64,000 bases of DNA from Veillonellales bacterium (GCA_039680175.1 JBDKTO010000043.1:1-64000), one strand, 5' to 3'; positions 1-9,991 are shown, counted from the first letter of the stretch. Numbers and translations are program-made. Notes: a model not told the origin generated them from the letters alone.

Positions 1-155
1 AAATCGGCGATGGTCAAAGGAATTCGTTCCCCTGCTTCGTCAACCCTTAAAATGACAAATTGTCCCGGCTGAGCTTTATGAGCAATCAAGGGCGCAGCCA
101 TTTCAAACAGTTTGACATTGGGCGCCAGCTCTTGTTTTACAAGAATTTTATACAT
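1..155 (-). CDS. Sulfide/dihydroorotate dehydrogenase-like FAD/NAD-binding subunit (partial, C-terminus off window)
   Basis: Only the first 51 codons are visible and the gene runs off the left edge. It begins MYKILVKQELAPNVKLFEM and contains PGQFVILR followed by RIPLTIAD, the arginine-x-x-(leucine)-threonine FAD-binding segment of the ferredoxin reductase-like beta barrel. This N-terminus is typical of the small subunit of NADPH:ferredoxin oxidoreductases (SudB, NfnA or GltA-associated type), which move electrons between ferredoxin and NAD(P)H in anaerobes. An ATG start follows a GGGAGG ribosome binding site. It lies 38 bp after fhs on the same strand with no terminator between, so it is probably the last visible gene of the tatA-to-fhs operon. 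Which oxidoreductase it belongs to cannot be decided without the partner subunit. Confidence 0.7.
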   Translation of the reverse strand, partial: MYKILVKQELAPNVKLFEMAAPLIAHKAQPGQFVILRVDEAGERIPLTIAD

Positions 156-193
156 AATGACCTCCCGTTGCAACCATTCTATCCATTGGACAT

Positions 194-1861
194 CTAAAAC
201 AGCCCGACAATTTTTCCGTTATTGTCAATATCCATCCGTTCTGCCGCCGGATGCTTCGGCAGTCCCGGCATCGTCATGATCTGCCCGGTAATCGCCACCA
301 AGAATCCGGCGCCGGCAGCCACCCGCACTTCCCGAACGGTAATCGTAAAATGTTCCGGCCGGCCGAGCTTGGCCGCATCATCGCTGAGAGAGTATTGCGT
401 CTTAGCCATGCAAACCGGAGTTTTATCATAGCCTAAAGCAGTCAGTTCACTGATCGTTTTATCTGCTGCGGGAGTGTAGGCAATATCGGCCGCGCCATAT
501 ATTTCTTTAGCAATCACGGCAATCTTATCTTTAATCGGCGCTGTTTCGTCATATAAAAATTTAAAGTCGGCAGGTTTCCTGGTAGCCTGCAAAACCTTTT
601 CCGCCAGAGCCAAGCCGCCTTCACCGCCTTTGGCCCAAACCGCGGACACGGCCACCTCAGCGCCTAATGCGTTGCATTTCTTTTCAACAAATTCCAATTC
701 CTGCGGCGTGTCCGTCGGAAAAGCATTGACAGCCACAACCACCGGCAAACCGTATTTTCGCATATTTTCAATATGCTTGACCAGATTGTCCATGCCTTTT
801 TCCAGGGCCGCCATATTTTCGCCCACCAAGTCGGTTTTCGGTACTCCGCCATGCATCTTAAGCGCTCGCACCGTGGCCACAATCACCACCGCCGCCGGCT
901 TAATCCCGGCAAACCGGCATTTAATATCCAAAAACTTCTCGGCACCCAGGTCAGCGCCGAAACCGGCTTCCGTAACGACAATATCAGCCAGTTTAAGGGC
1001 AAATTTCGTCGCCATAACACTATTGCAGCCGTGAGCGATATTGGCAAAAGGACCGCCGTGGACAAAGGCCGGCGTGTTCTCCAGCGTTTGCACCAAATTC
1101 GGTTTGATTGCATCCTTAAACAACAACGTAAGCGCACCGGTAACTTTCAAATCCTGCGCCGTAACCGGCCGATTGTCATAAGTATAGCCAATAATAATCT
1201 TTCCAATCCGCTGTTTCATATCGTCCAGCCCCCGGGCCAGACACAGAATCGCCATCATCTCCGATGCTACCGTAATATCGAAGCCGCTTTCCCGGGGCAC
1301 GCCGTTCGCTTTGCCGCCTAAGCCGCAAATAATAGAACGCAAAGCCCGTTCATTCAGATCAAGAACACGCCGCCAGGTAATTCGCCGGGGATCGATGTTC
1401 AGTTCATTGCCCTGATGAATATGATTATCCACAATCGCCGCCAGCAGATTGTGCGCGGTGGTAATGGCATGAAAATCGCCGGTAAAATGAAGATTGATAT
1501 CTTCCATCGGCACAACCTGGGAATAACCGCCGCCTGCCGCGCCGCCTTTAATACCGAAGCAGGGACCCAGAGAAGGCTCCCGCAGGGCAATCACTACTTT
1601 TTGCTTCATCCGGCGCAACGCGTCTCCCAGTCCCACTGTTGTCGTGGTCTTTCCTTCACCGGCAGGAGTGGGATTAATCGCCGTTACCAGGACCAACTTG
1701 GCATCGGGCCGGGATTTAACCCGCTCCCAAGTATCCAAGGACACCTTAGCCTTATATTTTCCGTAAAGTTCCAGCTCCTCCGCCGGAATATCAATCTGGG
1801 CGGCAACCTCGCTGATTGGCTTCATTGCCGCTGCCTGGGCTATTTCTACATCACTTTTCAT
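194..1861 (-). CDS. fhs: Formate--tetrahydrofolate ligase
   Basis: ATP-dependent activation of formate to 10-formyltetrahydrofolate in the cytoplasm, the entry step of the methyl branch of one-carbon and Wood-Ljungdahl metabolism. The product is about 555 residues, the usual size. The nucleotide loop [11 protein letters not shown] sits near residues 65-75, followed by the conserved [20 protein letters not shown] segment. The chosen ATG at 1861 has an AAAGGTG site at about 8-10 nt. A GTG three codons upstream would fall on top of that site and is less likely. The gene follows folD by about 43 bp, so the two form a formate-to-methylene-THF pair. The presence of fhs alone does not prove acetogenesis, because many anaerobes use it for purine synthesis. 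Confidence 0.97.
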   Translation of the reverse strand: MKSDVEIAQAAAMKPISEVAAQIDIPAEELELYGKYKAKVSLDTWERVKSRPDAKLVLVTAINPTPAGEGKTTTTVGLGDALRRMKQKVVIALREPSLGPCFGIKGGAAGGGYSQVVPMEDINLHFTGDFHAITTAHNLLAAIVDNHIHQGNELNIDPRRITWRRVLDLNERALRSIICGLGGKANGVPRESGFDITVASEMMAILCLARGLDDMKQRIGKIIIGYTYDNRPVTAQDLKVTGALTLLFKDAIKPNLVQTLENTPAFVHGGPFANIAHGCNSVMATKFALKLADIVVTEAGFGADLGAEKFLDIKCRFAGIKPAAVVIVATVRALKMHGGVPKTDLVGENMAALEKGMDNLVKHIENMRKYGLPVVVAVNAFPTDTPQELEFVEKKCNALGAEVAVSAVWAKGGEGGLALAEKVLQATRKPADFKFLYDETAPIKDKIAVIAKEIYGAADIAYTPAADKTISELTALGYDKTPVCMAKTQYSLSDDAAKLGRPEHFTITVREVRVAAGAGFLVAITGQIMTMPGLPKHPAAERMDIDNNGKIVGLF

Positions 1862-1904
1862 CTGCAACACACCTTTGTAACTATGTAAACAGGAGCGTGC
1901 CTGT

Positions 1905-2780
1905 CTATAGTTTATTTTTTTTCGCCATTACGATTCTTGCCGCTTTTACCGTATTATGCAGCAGCATAGCGATCGTCAGCAAACCGACTCCGCCGGGAAC
2001 CGGCGTAATATAACCGGCAACTTCCTTTACCTGATCAAAGTCCACATCGCCTGCCAGTTTCTTGTCCGCTATACGGTTAATGCCGACATCAATCACCACT
2101 GCTCCCGGTTTCACCATAGCTTTCGTTACAAAACCAGGTTTACCAACCGCCGCTACCAAAATATCGGCTTGCCGGGTAATATCGGCCAGTTGCTGGGTAT
2201 GGGAATGGCACACCGTAACCGTAGCATTACGGGACAGCAGCAAGTGAAACATCGGCTTACCCACGATATTGCTCCGTCCGATCACCACCGCCCGCTTGCC
2301 GGCTATGGGAATCCCGGCAAATTCCAGCATTTTAATGCAGCCCCATGGAGTGCAGGGAACAAGCTGTTCCTCGCCGATACTGAGCTTGCCGACATTGATC
2401 GGATGAAATCCGTCTACATCTTTTTCCGGACAAATAGAATTCGTTATCTCTGCCTCAGCGGCCCGCAGATGCTCCGGCAAAGGCAATTGTACCAAAATTC
2501 CATGGATATTGTCCGCCTGATTCAATTGAGCGATTCTGTCAAGCAATTCCGCTTTGCTTACCGTTTCCGGCAACGAAATGACTTCTGAATAAATCCCCAG
2601 CTCTCCACAGGCTTTATGCTTGTTGGCTACATATATCTTTGACGCAGGATTCGCTCCGACAATAATAACCGCCAATCCCGGCACTATCCCATACTCCTGC
2701 CGGAATGCGGTCAGATCCTCTTTTACCGCTTCTTTAATCCGAGCGGAAAATACCTTGCCGTCTAAAATTTGCGCAGGCAT
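1905..2780 (-). CDS. folD: Bifunctional methylenetetrahydrofolate dehydrogenase / methenyltetrahydrofolate cyclohydrolase
   Basis: Interconverts 10-formyl-, 5,10-methenyl- and 5,10-methylene-tetrahydrofolate, using NAD(P)H. At 291 residues it matches the FolD family. The catalytic YxxxK motif is Y50-VAN-K54, QLPLPEHL follows near residue 120, the Rossmann segment [12 protein letters not shown] lies in the middle, and the C-terminus carries the family signature [15 protein letters not shown]. The ATG has a strong GAGGAGG site. It sits between the prenyltransferase gene (about 40 bp upstream) and fhs (about 43 bp downstream) on the same strand, which puts one-carbon and menaquinone genes in the same transcription unit. 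Confidence 0.97.
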   Translation of the reverse strand: MPAQILDGKVFSARIKEAVKEDLTAFRQEYGIVPGLAVIIVGANPASKIYVANKHKACGELGIYSEVISLPETVSKAELLDRIAQLNQADNIHGILVQLPLPEHLRAAEAEITNSICPEKDVDGFHPINVGKLSIGEEQLVPCTPWGCIKMLEFAGIPIAGKRAVVIGRSNIVGKPMFHLLLSRNATVTVCHSHTQQLADITRQADILVAAVGKPGFVTKAMVKPGAVVIDVGINRIADKKLAGDVDFDQVKEVAGYITPVPGGVGLLTIAMLLHNTVKAARIVMAKKNKL

Positions 2781-2820
2781 GACAGACCTCCTCTTTTCTG
2801 CAATGATGACTTCAATAATA

Positions 2821-3666
2821 CTAAAATATACTAATCAAGGTAAAAATAAAGACTGAAATACCAACCAGCCCATTCCGCATAAAATAAGCCTGTGTCACTT
2901 TTGTCAGATTATCATACCGGACAATCGCATGCTGGTATACCAATACGGCTGCCGCCAAACCCACCCCCATATAATAGGGCCAGGAAAGCTGCAGCAGCCC
3001 GCCAATTGATAAAAAGCAGGCAACGCTTATGCCGTGCATTACTTTAGTTAATCCCAAAGCTCCATTTATGCCAAAACGTACCGGCATGGAGTGAAGACCG
3101 TGTGCCTTATCAAACTCCACATCCTGACAGCCATAAATCACATCAAACCCGGCAATCCAAACACCAACCGCCAAGCCCAATAATAGTACCGGCAGCGTCA
3201 AATCCCCCCGGATAGCAATCCAGGCGCCAACGGGAGCAATGGACAATGCCAGCCCCAGTACCAAATGACACGTCCAGGAGAAGCGCTTCATATAAGGATA
3301 AACCACTAAAGGAATGACCGCTAACGGAGCCAATTTCAGACATAAAGGATGCAGGTTGGCGGCGGCCAGCAGAAAAATACCCAGGCTGGCTGCCACCAGT
3401 AAAACAGCCTCCCCTTTCTTTACCTCGCCGGTGACCATCGGCCGCTTGGTAAAGCGGGGATGAAGCCGGTCATATTTCAAATCAATAAAATTATTTAACG
3501 CCAAGGCGGCGCTTCGCGCGCCAACCATCGCCAGAGTAATCCAAAATAAATCCCAGCCGCCGGGAATTCCGCCAACAGCCAGCACTGCTCCCATATAAGC
3601 AAACGGCAAAGCAAACACCGAATGAGACAAAGCTATATTATCCAAATGTGCTTTCAATTTACCCAA
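2821..3666 (-). CDS. mqnP: UbiA-family prenyltransferase, menaquinone (futalosine) pathway type
   Basis: Integral membrane prenyltransferase of 281 residues with about eight predicted helices. The first Asp-rich motif is NNFIDLKYDRLHPRFTKRPM near residues 58-77, and the second is the segment around DVIYGCQDVEFD near residue 180. Both match UbiA/MqnP enzymes that attach a polyprenyl chain to an aromatic acid. The direct partner is the UbiD-family decarboxylase just upstream, whose stop overlaps this start by 8 bp (TTG start read through the stop region, AAGGA site inside the ubiD tail), implying translational coupling. The pair suggests the late steps of menaquinone synthesis from 1,4-dihydroxy-6-naphthoate. 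The assignment to MqnP rather than 4-hydroxybenzoate prenyltransferase is inferred from the neighbour and the lineage. Confidence 0.85.
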   Translation of the reverse strand: MGKLKAHLDNIALSHSVFALPFAYMGAVLAVGGIPGGWDLFWITLAMVGARSAALALNNFIDLKYDRLHPRFTKRPMVTGEVKKGEAVLLVAASLGIFLLAAANLHPLCLKLAPLAVIPLVVYPYMKRFSWTCHLVLGLALSIAPVGAWIAIRGDLTLPVLLLGLAVGVWIAGFDVIYGCQDVEFDKAHGLHSMPVRFGINGALGLTKVMHGISVACFLSIGGLLQLSWPYYMGVGLAAAVLVYQHAIVRYDNLTKVTQAYFMRNGLVGISVFIFTLISIF

Positions 3667-5119
3667 GATTTAAATCCTTCCACTTCGCATCCACAATTTT
3701 TTTAATCTCATCGGACATGACGATTTCATCCGGCCATTCCCGGTTTTGTCCTTCTTCCGGCCAGGTTTTCGTTGCATCAATGCCCACTTTCGTCCCCCAT
3801 TTGGGCATGGGCGAAGAATGGTCCAGTACATCCAGCGGTCCATCCACCATTACAATATCCCGGCGGGCATCGATGTTATTAAAAACCCGCCACCACACCT
3901 CGTTCATATCCTGTACATTGACATGCTGGTCCACAACAATGAGCATTTTGGTAAACATCATTTGTCCCATGCCCCAAATCGCATGCATCACCTTTTTAGC
4001 CTGCTGCGGATAGCTTTTTTTAATCGAAATCACCGCACAGTTATGAAAAACCCCTTCCAAGGGAAGATTGATATCCACAATTTCCGGTAGCTGCATTTTA
4101 AGTATCGGTAAAAAAATGCGCTCGGTCGCTTTCGCCAGGAAGCAGTCTTCCATCGGCGGTTTTCCCACAACCGTTGCCGGATAAATCGGATTTTTTCGAT
4201 GGGTAATACAAGTAATATGAAAAACCGGATATTGGTCGGCTAAAGAATAATAACCGGTATGATCGCCAAAAGGACCTTCCCGCCGCATTTCATCCATATT
4301 GACGTAACCTTCCAAAATAATTTCGGCCTGGGCGGGAACTTCTACATCCACAGTTTCGCACTTGACTAATTCTACCGATTTTTTCCGCAGAAAGCCGGCA
4401 AAGACCATCTCGTCAATATCCCGGGGCAGAGGAGCCGTAGCAGCATACGTCAACGCGGGATCACCGCCAATCGCTACGGCAACTTCAATCCGGTCTTTGC
4501 CCATTTCACGGTATGCCCGGTAGTTAGCCGCACCGTTTTTATGGATATGCCAGTGCATGCCGGTAGTCTGTCCGTCAAAAACCTGCAAACGGTACATCCC
4601 CACATTTCGTTTCCCGGTCAGCGGATTTTTGGTAAACACCAGGGGCAGCGTAATAAATCGTCCGGCATCACCCGGCCAGCATTGCAAAATCGGAAATTTT
4701 TCCAAAGACGGCTGATCTTTAATAATAACCTCTTTACAAGGACCGCTCTTTACATATTTGGGAAAGTGAATAGCCCGTTTGGCTGTCGGAATAATTTTGA
4801 CAAGCTCCAGTTTATTCTGCAAAGAAATATAGGGAAGCCGAAGAATACTGCCGATTTCCCGGGCAATATCATCAATCTTTTCTACACCGAGGGCAAAAGC
4901 CATGCGCTCCATACTGCCAAAAGCATTGATCAATACCGGCACATCATACCCTTTCACATTTTCAAACAGCAGTGCCACATTCTTATCGCCGGACATTTTC
5001 GATACCCTGTCCGTTATCTCCGTAATTTCCAGCTGGCAATCCACACTTTGCTGAATACGTTTCAGCCAGCCCCGTTCTTCCAAGCCATTAATAAACTCCC
5101 GTAAATCAGTAAATGCCAA
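3659..5119 (-). CDS. mqnL: UbiD-family decarboxylase, menaquinone (futalosine) pathway type
   Basis: Predicted prenylated-FMN-dependent decarboxylase of 486 residues. Family landmarks are LLFENVKGYDVPVLINAFGS (about 50-69), the MHWHIHKNGAANYR region near 190, and RREGPFGDHTGYYSL near 285, which carries the Arg/Glu residues lining the prenyl-FMN site. Together with the overlapping UbiA gene it fits the MqnL/MqnP pair that decarboxylates and prenylates the naphthoate intermediate of the futalosine pathway. Start is TTG at 5119 with an AAAGGAG site at 9 nt. No UbiX/PadI-type flavin prenyltransferase is visible in the window, so the cofactor must be made elsewhere. Other UbiD substrates cannot be excluded from sequence alone. 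Confidence 0.88.
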   Translation of the reverse strand: MAFTDLREFINGLEERGWLKRIQQSVDCQLEITEITDRVSKMSGDKNVALLFENVKGYDVPVLINAFGSMERMAFALGVEKIDDIAREIGSILRLPYISLQNKLELVKIIPTAKRAIHFPKYVKSGPCKEVIIKDQPSLEKFPILQCWPGDAGRFITLPLVFTKNPLTGKRNVGMYRLQVFDGQTTGMHWHIHKNGAANYRAYREMGKDRIEVAVAIGGDPALTYAATAPLPRDIDEMVFAGFLRKKSVELVKCETVDVEVPAQAEIILEGYVNMDEMRREGPFGDHTGYYSLADQYPVFHITCITHRKNPIYPATVVGKPPMEDCFLAKATERIFLPILKMQLPEIVDINLPLEGVFHNCAVISIKKSYPQQAKKVMHAIWGMGQMMFTKMLIVVDQHVNVQDMNEVWWRVFNNIDARRDIVMVDGPLDVLDHSSPMPKWGTKVGIDATKTWPEEGQNREWPDEIVMSDEIKKIVDAKWKDLNLG

Positions 5120-5158
5120 ATTCAGGCGCTCCTTTCAGTCTCCGGCAAGCAACTCTTG

Positions 5159-5908
5159 CTATTTACGCAGTATATATTTGACGATTAAAATACTAATCTC
5201 ATACAGTATAATCATCGGAATGGCCACCATGCACTGGGAAAAAATATCAGGTGTCGGCGAAATCAAGGCACCGACAACAAAAGACAGCACCAGAACGACT
5301 TTGCGTTTGGCAATCAAAAAGCCGGAACTGATAATTCCCAGCTTGGCAAGCACAAGCACAAATAAGGGCATTTCGAAAATAAAGCCAAAAGGAACCAAAA
5401 ACGAAATCACAAAGGACAAGTATTGTCCCAATGAAAATAGGGGCTGGAGATCGTCAGTAGCAAATCCCATAAAAAATTTAATACCGGCAGGCAGCACAAA
5501 AAAATAAGAAAAGGCCAGGCCGACAAAAAACAGCACCACCGACGCCGGAACCAATATAAGAGTAGCCAGCCGCTCTTTGAGCGTCAAAGCCGGTACAACA
5601 AAAGCCCATACTTCATATAGCACAATCGGCAAAGCCAATAAAAAACCGGCAAAAAAGGATACTTTTAAATACGTAAAAAAAGCTTCCGCCGGGTTTAAAT
5701 AATACAACTTGCCGGCAGGTGCCGTAATGAAATGGACAAGCTCGGCTGCATAAAAATAACAGGCGGTACTGCCGATTGCCACAGCGACAATCATGATAAT
5801 CAGACGTTTGCGCAGTTCTGCCAAATGCTCAATCAGCGACATTTCTTTCGGATCTGTCACCATTTCCTGCTGTTCGCCATCGTCGACAGGAGTATTATTC
5901 TCAGACAT
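5159..5908 (-). CDS. tatC: Twin-arginine translocase subunit TatC
   Basis: Polytopic receptor for twin-arginine signal peptides; with TatA it exports folded, often cofactor-containing proteins. The 249-residue protein has the TatC start SLIEHLAELRKRLI and six predicted membrane helices, with the conserved LPIVLYEVWAFVVPALTLKER loop between. It begins 10 bp after the tatA stop and has a GAGGAT site. Export of folded redox enzymes fits a cell that also makes menaquinone from the next two genes of the operon. Confidence 0.97.
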   Translation of the reverse strand: MSENNTPVDDGEQQEMVTDPKEMSLIEHLAELRKRLIIMIVAVAIGSTACYFYAAELVHFITAPAGKLYYLNPAEAFFTYLKVSFFAGFLLALPIVLYEVWAFVVPALTLKERLATLILVPASVVLFFVGLAFSYFFVLPAGIKFFMGFATDDLQPLFSLGQYLSFVISFLVPFGFIFEMPLFVLVLAKLGIISSGFLIAKRKVVLVLSFVVGALISPTPDIFSQCMVAIPMIILYEISILIVKYILRK

Positions 5909-5918
5909 CAGGCTATCC

Positions 5919-6125
5919 TCACTTCTTTTCGTCCGGCTTTTTCTCCTCGCTGATAACCTCAGCTTTTACAGTCACATCCTTAGTGGGTTCACCGGTTGTC
6001 GCCCGACGGAATTCCTGAATCCCCTTGCCCAGCGCCTTCCCTACTTCCGGCAATTTCCCCGGACCAAATACCACCAGAGCAATTACTAAGATCAATACTA
6101 ATTCCGGCATGCTGAAGCTAAACAT
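5919..6125 (-). CDS. tatA: Sec-independent translocase subunit TatA/TatE
   Basis: Small pore-forming Tat subunit of 68 residues: one N-terminal helix ([20 protein letters not shown], including the FGPGKLP hinge), an amphipathic helix ([16 protein letters not shown]) and a charged tail ending KKPDEKK. The ATG at 6125 is used because it follows GGAAGGGA; an upstream in-frame ATG adds 20 residues that look nothing like TatA. It is the first gene of the minus-strand operon that continues through tatC, the menaquinone pair, folD and fhs. Confidence 0.95.
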   Translation of the reverse strand: MFSFSMPELVLILVIALVVFGPGKLPEVGKALGKGIQEFRRATTGEPTKDVTVKAEVISEEKKPDEKK

Positions 6126-6158
6126 GCATTCACGTCCCTTCCTGCTTTTTATGTAATT

Positions 6159-6187
6159 ATTATACCTTTGCAGGTGGAAAAACACAA
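6159..6187 (-). promoter_or_regulatory. Sigma-A-type promoter of the tatA operon
   Basis: TTGTGT at 6182-6187 and a perfect TATAAT at 6159-6164, separated by 17 bp, read on the minus strand about 35 bp before the tatA start. It is the only good promoter seen ahead of the tatA-tatC-ubiD-ubiA-folD-fhs series. Confidence 0.6.
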
Positions 6188-6208
6188 CGATAGTCCGCAG
6201 AGATATCC

Positions 6209-6243
6209 AAAAAAGTGGCGGGTACTAAGCCCCGCCACTTTTC
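6209..6243 (-). terminator. Intrinsic terminator downstream of lctP copy 1
   Basis: An inverted repeat with arms AAGTGGCGGG and CCCCGCCACTT is followed on the minus strand by a T run. It ends the permease transcript 14 bp after its stop and separates it from the tatA promoter. Confidence 0.85.
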
Positions 6244-6256
6244 AGCAAGTATTAAA

Positions 6257-7912
6257 TTACGGCAGCATCCAGTGCAGCACATACGCCTGTGCATACGTTA
6301 GCATGCCAATCAGAATAATCATTGCCACACTGTGAGGCAATGCAAACCGGAAAATAGTCGATTCCTCACCAACCAAACCGGTTGCAGCAGTAGCAACCGC
6401 AATACTTTGCGGCGAAATCATCTTGCCGCAAACACCGCCGGAGGAGTTAGAAGCAACAATAAGATTGGGATCAATCCCCAGCTGCTGAGCAGCCGTCTGC
6501 TGCATCGAGCCGAACAATGCGTTAGACGACGTATCGGAACCTGTGAGAAACACACCCAGCCAGCCAAGAAACGGTGCAAAGAACGGATAAGCCGAACCGG
6601 TGGATGTGAAGGCCAAGCCCAAGGTAGAGCTCATGCCGGAATAGTTCATAATATAAGCCAAGCCCAGAATCAAGGCAATAGTGATGATTGGATAGATCAG
6701 TACTTTGATAGTTTTACCAAAGCAGGCAACAGCCCGTTTAGCGCCATAATTCGGGATGATGAACAGGGAAAGAATTCCGGACACGAAAATAGCAGTACCG
6801 GCAGCCGACAGGAAATTAATGCCATACGTTGCCGCGTAGGGGGAAGTCTTTGCCACAACCGGAGCTGACCGCATAACCAAGTTATGCAACCCAGGCCAGG
6901 CAAAGGATGTCAAGCCAAGAGTTTTCTCCCAGCCAACTAATACTTTCTTGAATCCCAGGAATTTATCATCAGCCCACAGAAAAACCAGAACCGCCAAAAT
7001 AATGTAGGGACCCCAGGCGCGAAGAACTTCGCCTATGGAATACTGCAGTTCAACTTTGCCGGTAGCGGCAACTTTCTCATCAGGAAAGTGCCACGTATTG
7101 GTAGGCTTCCACACATTGAGAAAAATCAGCAGTCCAATAATGGTAACCAAAGCCGAGGTAATATCCGGCAAGTATACACTAATATAATTGGAAGTGAAAA
7201 ACTGGGTAGCAGCGAAGCAAATACCAGCTACAATCACCGCCGGCAATACTTCCATGGCCCGTTTCCAGCCGCACATCATTACAACGACCCACAGAGGTAC
7301 GATAACCGAAAGGAATGGCAGCTGACGGCCAATAATTTTACTGAGTGTCATTGGATCTATCCCGCTTACCTGGCCAAGAACGACAACCGGGATGCCGATA
7401 CCGCCAAAGGCAACCGGAGCGGTATTAGCAACCAGGCAGATACCGGCGGCATAAACCGGGTTAAAGCCAAGGCCCACCAGCATAGCAGCCGTAATAGCCA
7501 CCGGCGTTCCGAATCCCGCAGTGCCTTCGATAAAGGAACCGAAAGCAAAAGCGATAAACAGCGCCTGGAGACGGCGATCTTCGGTAATCGACGCCAATGA
7601 ATTTTTGATGATTTCGAATTCACCGGATTCCACTGTCATATTGTAAACCCAGATAGCAGTTACAATAATCCAGACAATTGGGAAAATACCGGTCAAAGCA
7701 CCGTTAAGCGTGGCACTGATCGCCAAGCTGGCCGGCATTTTAAAGACAAAAATAGATAGCAAAATTGCAGCCACTACGGCAATGCCGGCCGCGTTGTGCC
7801 CTTTCGAACGCTTGATACCCAGCATATACAAAAGAATAAATAGCGGAATGGCGGCGACAAGCGCCGAAAGACCTACACTTCCCAGAGGATTATAATCTTG
7901 AACCCATGTCAT
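6257..7912 (-). CDS. lctP: L-lactate permease (LctP family), copy 1
   Basis: Membrane symporter of 551 residues for lactate and probably glycolate, with about 12-14 predicted helices. Family landmarks include the FIEGTAGFGTPVAITAAMLV segment (about 130-150) and NSSGGVCGKMISPQSIAVA (about 490-508). It begins at an ATG after an AAGGAAGGGTG site. It is about 85 percent alike over long stretches to the next gene upstream (8333-9991), so this is a tandem duplication. Each copy has its own terminator and several hundred bases of leader, which suggests separate control. A LarA-type racemase gene lies 37 kb away. Lactate uptake fits a lactate-fermenting Negativicute. Confidence 0.93.
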   Translation of the reverse strand: MTWVQDYNPLGSVGLSALVAAIPLFILLYMLGIKRSKGHNAAGIAVVAAILLSIFVFKMPASLAISATLNGALTGIFPIVWIIVTAIWVYNMTVESGEFEIIKNSLASITEDRRLQALFIAFAFGSFIEGTAGFGTPVAITAAMLVGLGFNPVYAAGICLVANTAPVAFGGIGIPVVVLGQVSGIDPMTLSKIIGRQLPFLSVIVPLWVVVMMCGWKRAMEVLPAVIVAGICFAATQFFTSNYISVYLPDITSALVTIIGLLIFLNVWKPTNTWHFPDEKVAATGKVELQYSIGEVLRAWGPYIILAVLVFLWADDKFLGFKKVLVGWEKTLGLTSFAWPGLHNLVMRSAPVVAKTSPYAATYGINFLSAAGTAIFVSGILSLFIIPNYGAKRAVACFGKTIKVLIYPIITIALILGLAYIMNYSGMSSTLGLAFTSTGSAYPFFAPFLGWLGVFLTGSDTSSNALFGSMQQTAAQQLGIDPNLIVASNSSGGVCGKMISPQSIAVATAATGLVGEESTIFRFALPHSVAMIILIGMLTYAQAYVLHWMLP

Positions 7913-8269
7913 AAAACATACACCCTTCCTTTAATACAGAATGAAGCTAACCGTTAATTCGGGATGTAAAATAGCTATTTTTCTATTTTCACCACCTTTC
8001 TTTACTTTATTCAGTTATTGTTATAAAACCGCATACCAAAAAAAAAAATTCACCTCTTTCGTTGGTAATCTACGGCTGCCTGCTGGGGGGAATTCCTAAG
8101 GACATACTCCTGAGCATGGTTTTTAACCAAAAGTCGCGGTTATCAATAAATTCAGTGAAATAATCATTCTATCGATTTTTATATATTAAGATTATTCGGC
8201 AAGAGTAAAATAATTCCTGCCGATTTTACAGTCCGTTTATATTTTTTTTATAATTCACCGGTGACAAGG
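7913..8269. other. Upstream region of lctP copy 1, no gene
   Basis: An AT-rich stretch between the two permeases with no ORF carrying a ribosome binding site. On the minus strand there is a run of 12 T after GAAAGAGGTGAA, and no convincing promoter, sigma-54 box or known riboswitch fold. It presumably holds the promoter of lctP copy 1. Confidence 0.5.
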
Positions 8270-8303
8270 GGAAAAAAAACGGCAGGTTACCCGCCGCTTT
8301 TTT
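8270..8303 (-). terminator. Intrinsic terminator downstream of lctP copy 2
   Basis: GCGGCGGG-TAAC-CTGCCG hairpin read on the minus strand, followed by eight T. It lies 30 bp past the stop of the second permease. Confidence 0.8.
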
Positions 8304-8332
8304 ATAAATCAAACTATTTTCACTTCAAAAAC

Positions 8333-9991
8333 TTATGGCAGCATCCAGTTCAGTACATATGCCTGGAGATAAGTCAATACACAGATGAAGAGCAGCATAG
8401 CAATACTATGAGGCACTGCCGCCCGGAAAATGGTGGATTCTTTCCCGACCAAGCCGGCTGAAGCGCAAGCAACAGCAATACTCTGGGGTGAAATCATCTT
8501 GCCGCAGACACCACCGGAGGAGTTAGCAGCCACACACAGGTTCGGGTCGATACCAATCTGCGTCGCAGCCGTCTTCTGCATGGAGCCAAACAGCGCATTG
8601 GCCGAAGTATCCGATCCGGTCAGGAACACACCCAGCCAGCCAAGAACAGGAGCAAAGAAAGGGAATGCCGCCCCGGTTGCCGTAAAGGCCAGTCCTAAAG
8701 TAGAACTCATACCGGAGTAATTCATCACATATGCTAAACCAAGTACCATAGTAACAGTAAGAATTGGGTAAATCAGTATTTTAATTGTTCTGCCAAAACA
8801 AGCAACAGCCCGACCGACGCCATAGTGGGGAATAATCAGCAGGGAAACTATGCCTGCGGCAAAAATTGCCGACCCGCCGGCAGACAGGAAGTTGATTCCC
8901 CAAGTCGCCGCATACGGAGCATCTTTCGCCACAATCGGGGCCGTTCTGATAACCAGATTATGCAGTCCCGGCCACGTAACAGCTGTCAAGCCAAGGGCTT
9001 TTTCCCAGCCAACCAGGACATTTTTGAAACCCAGGAATCTATTATCAGCCCACAGGAAGACAAAAACAGCCAAAATGATATAAGGGGCCCAGGCACGAAG
9101 CACCTGACTGAGAGAATATTGCAGCTCTACTTTACTATCGGCAGTAGCCGCCGCTTCGTCAGGAAAATGCCAGATTTTAGATGGCTTCCATACATTAAGA
9201 AAAATCAGTAGCCCAATAATCGTAACGAAGGCAGAAGTGATATCCGGCAAATAGACGCTAATATGATTGGAAGTATAGTACTGGGTGCCGGCAAAACAAA
9301 CACCGGCTACCAATACTGCCGGCAACACTTCCATAGCCCGCTTCCAGCCGCACATCATCACAACTACCCATAGAGGCACGATAACCGAAAGGAACGGCAG
9401 CTGACGGCCAATAATTTTACTCAATGTGAACGGATCAATCCCGCTGACCTGTCCGAGAACGACAACCGGAGTACCGATAGCGCCGAAGGCAACCGGAGCT
9501 GTATTGGCAATCAGGCAGATTGTCGCGGCATAAACCGGATTAAACCCGAGTCCAACCAGCATAGCGGCCGTAATAGCTACCGGCGTACCGAACCCGGCAG
9601 TACCTTCCAGGAAGGAACCAAAGGCAAAAGCAATAAAAATAGCCTGCAAACGGCGATCATCCGTTATGGAAGCCAGGGAATTTTTAATGATTTCGAATTC
9701 ACCGGCTTCAACTGTCATATTGTAAACCCAAATGGCGGTTACGATAATCCAGATAATCGGGAAAATACCGAACAAAATGCCATTAAGAGTTGCACTAATC
9801 GCTAAACCAACAGGCATCTGAAATGCCAAAATAGCTACCAAAATTCCGGAAGCCAAACCCCAAAAGGCCGCAACATGACCTTTTGATTGTTTAATCCCCA
9901 GCAAATACAGGAGAATAAAAAGTGGAATGGCGGCAACAAGCGCCGAAAGTCCTATACTTCCCAGGGGACTATAATTTTGAACCCATGTCAT
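8333..9991 (-). CDS. lctP: L-lactate permease (LctP family), copy 2
   Basis: A 552-residue paralogue of the neighbouring permease, with the same length, the same predicted topology and the same signatures (FLEGTAGFGTPVAITAAML and NSSGGVCGKMISPQSIAVA). Differences cluster in the helix connecting loops and in the central DEAAATADSKVELQ segment, which has two extra residues. The ATG follows GAGGAAGTG. The long leader at 9992-10385 contains a structured element and a short reading frame (listed separately) not seen before copy 1. Isomer preference (L, D or glycolate) cannot be read from sequence. Confidence 0.93.
   Translation of the reverse strand: MTWVQNYSPLGSIGLSALVAAIPLFILLYLLGIKQSKGHVAAFWGLASGILVAILAFQMPVGLAISATLNGILFGIFPIIWIIVTAIWVYNMTVEAGEFEIIKNSLASITDDRRLQAIFIAFAFGSFLEGTAGFGTPVAITAAMLVGLGFNPVYAATICLIANTAPVAFGAIGTPVVVLGQVSGIDPFTLSKIIGRQLPFLSVIVPLWVVVMMCGWKRAMEVLPAVLVAGVCFAGTQYYTSNHISVYLPDITSAFVTIIGLLIFLNVWKPSKIWHFPDEAAATADSKVELQYSLSQVLRAWAPYIILAVFVFLWADNRFLGFKNVLVGWEKALGLTAVTWPGLHNLVIRTAPIVAKDAPYAATWGINFLSAGGSAIFAAGIVSLLIIPHYGVGRAVACFGRTIKILIYPILTVTMVLGLAYVMNYSGMSSTLGLAFTATGAAFPFFAPVLGWLGVFLTGSDTSANALFGSMQKTAATQIGIDPNLCVAANSSGGVCGKMISPQSIAVACASAGLVGKESTIFRAAVPHSIAMLLFICVLTYLQAYVLNWMLP

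Noticed and set aside
7913-8269. Sigma-54 promoter or known riboswitch upstream of lctP copy 1
   Set aside because: No GG-N10-GC pair at the right spacing and no recognisable aptamer core on either strand.
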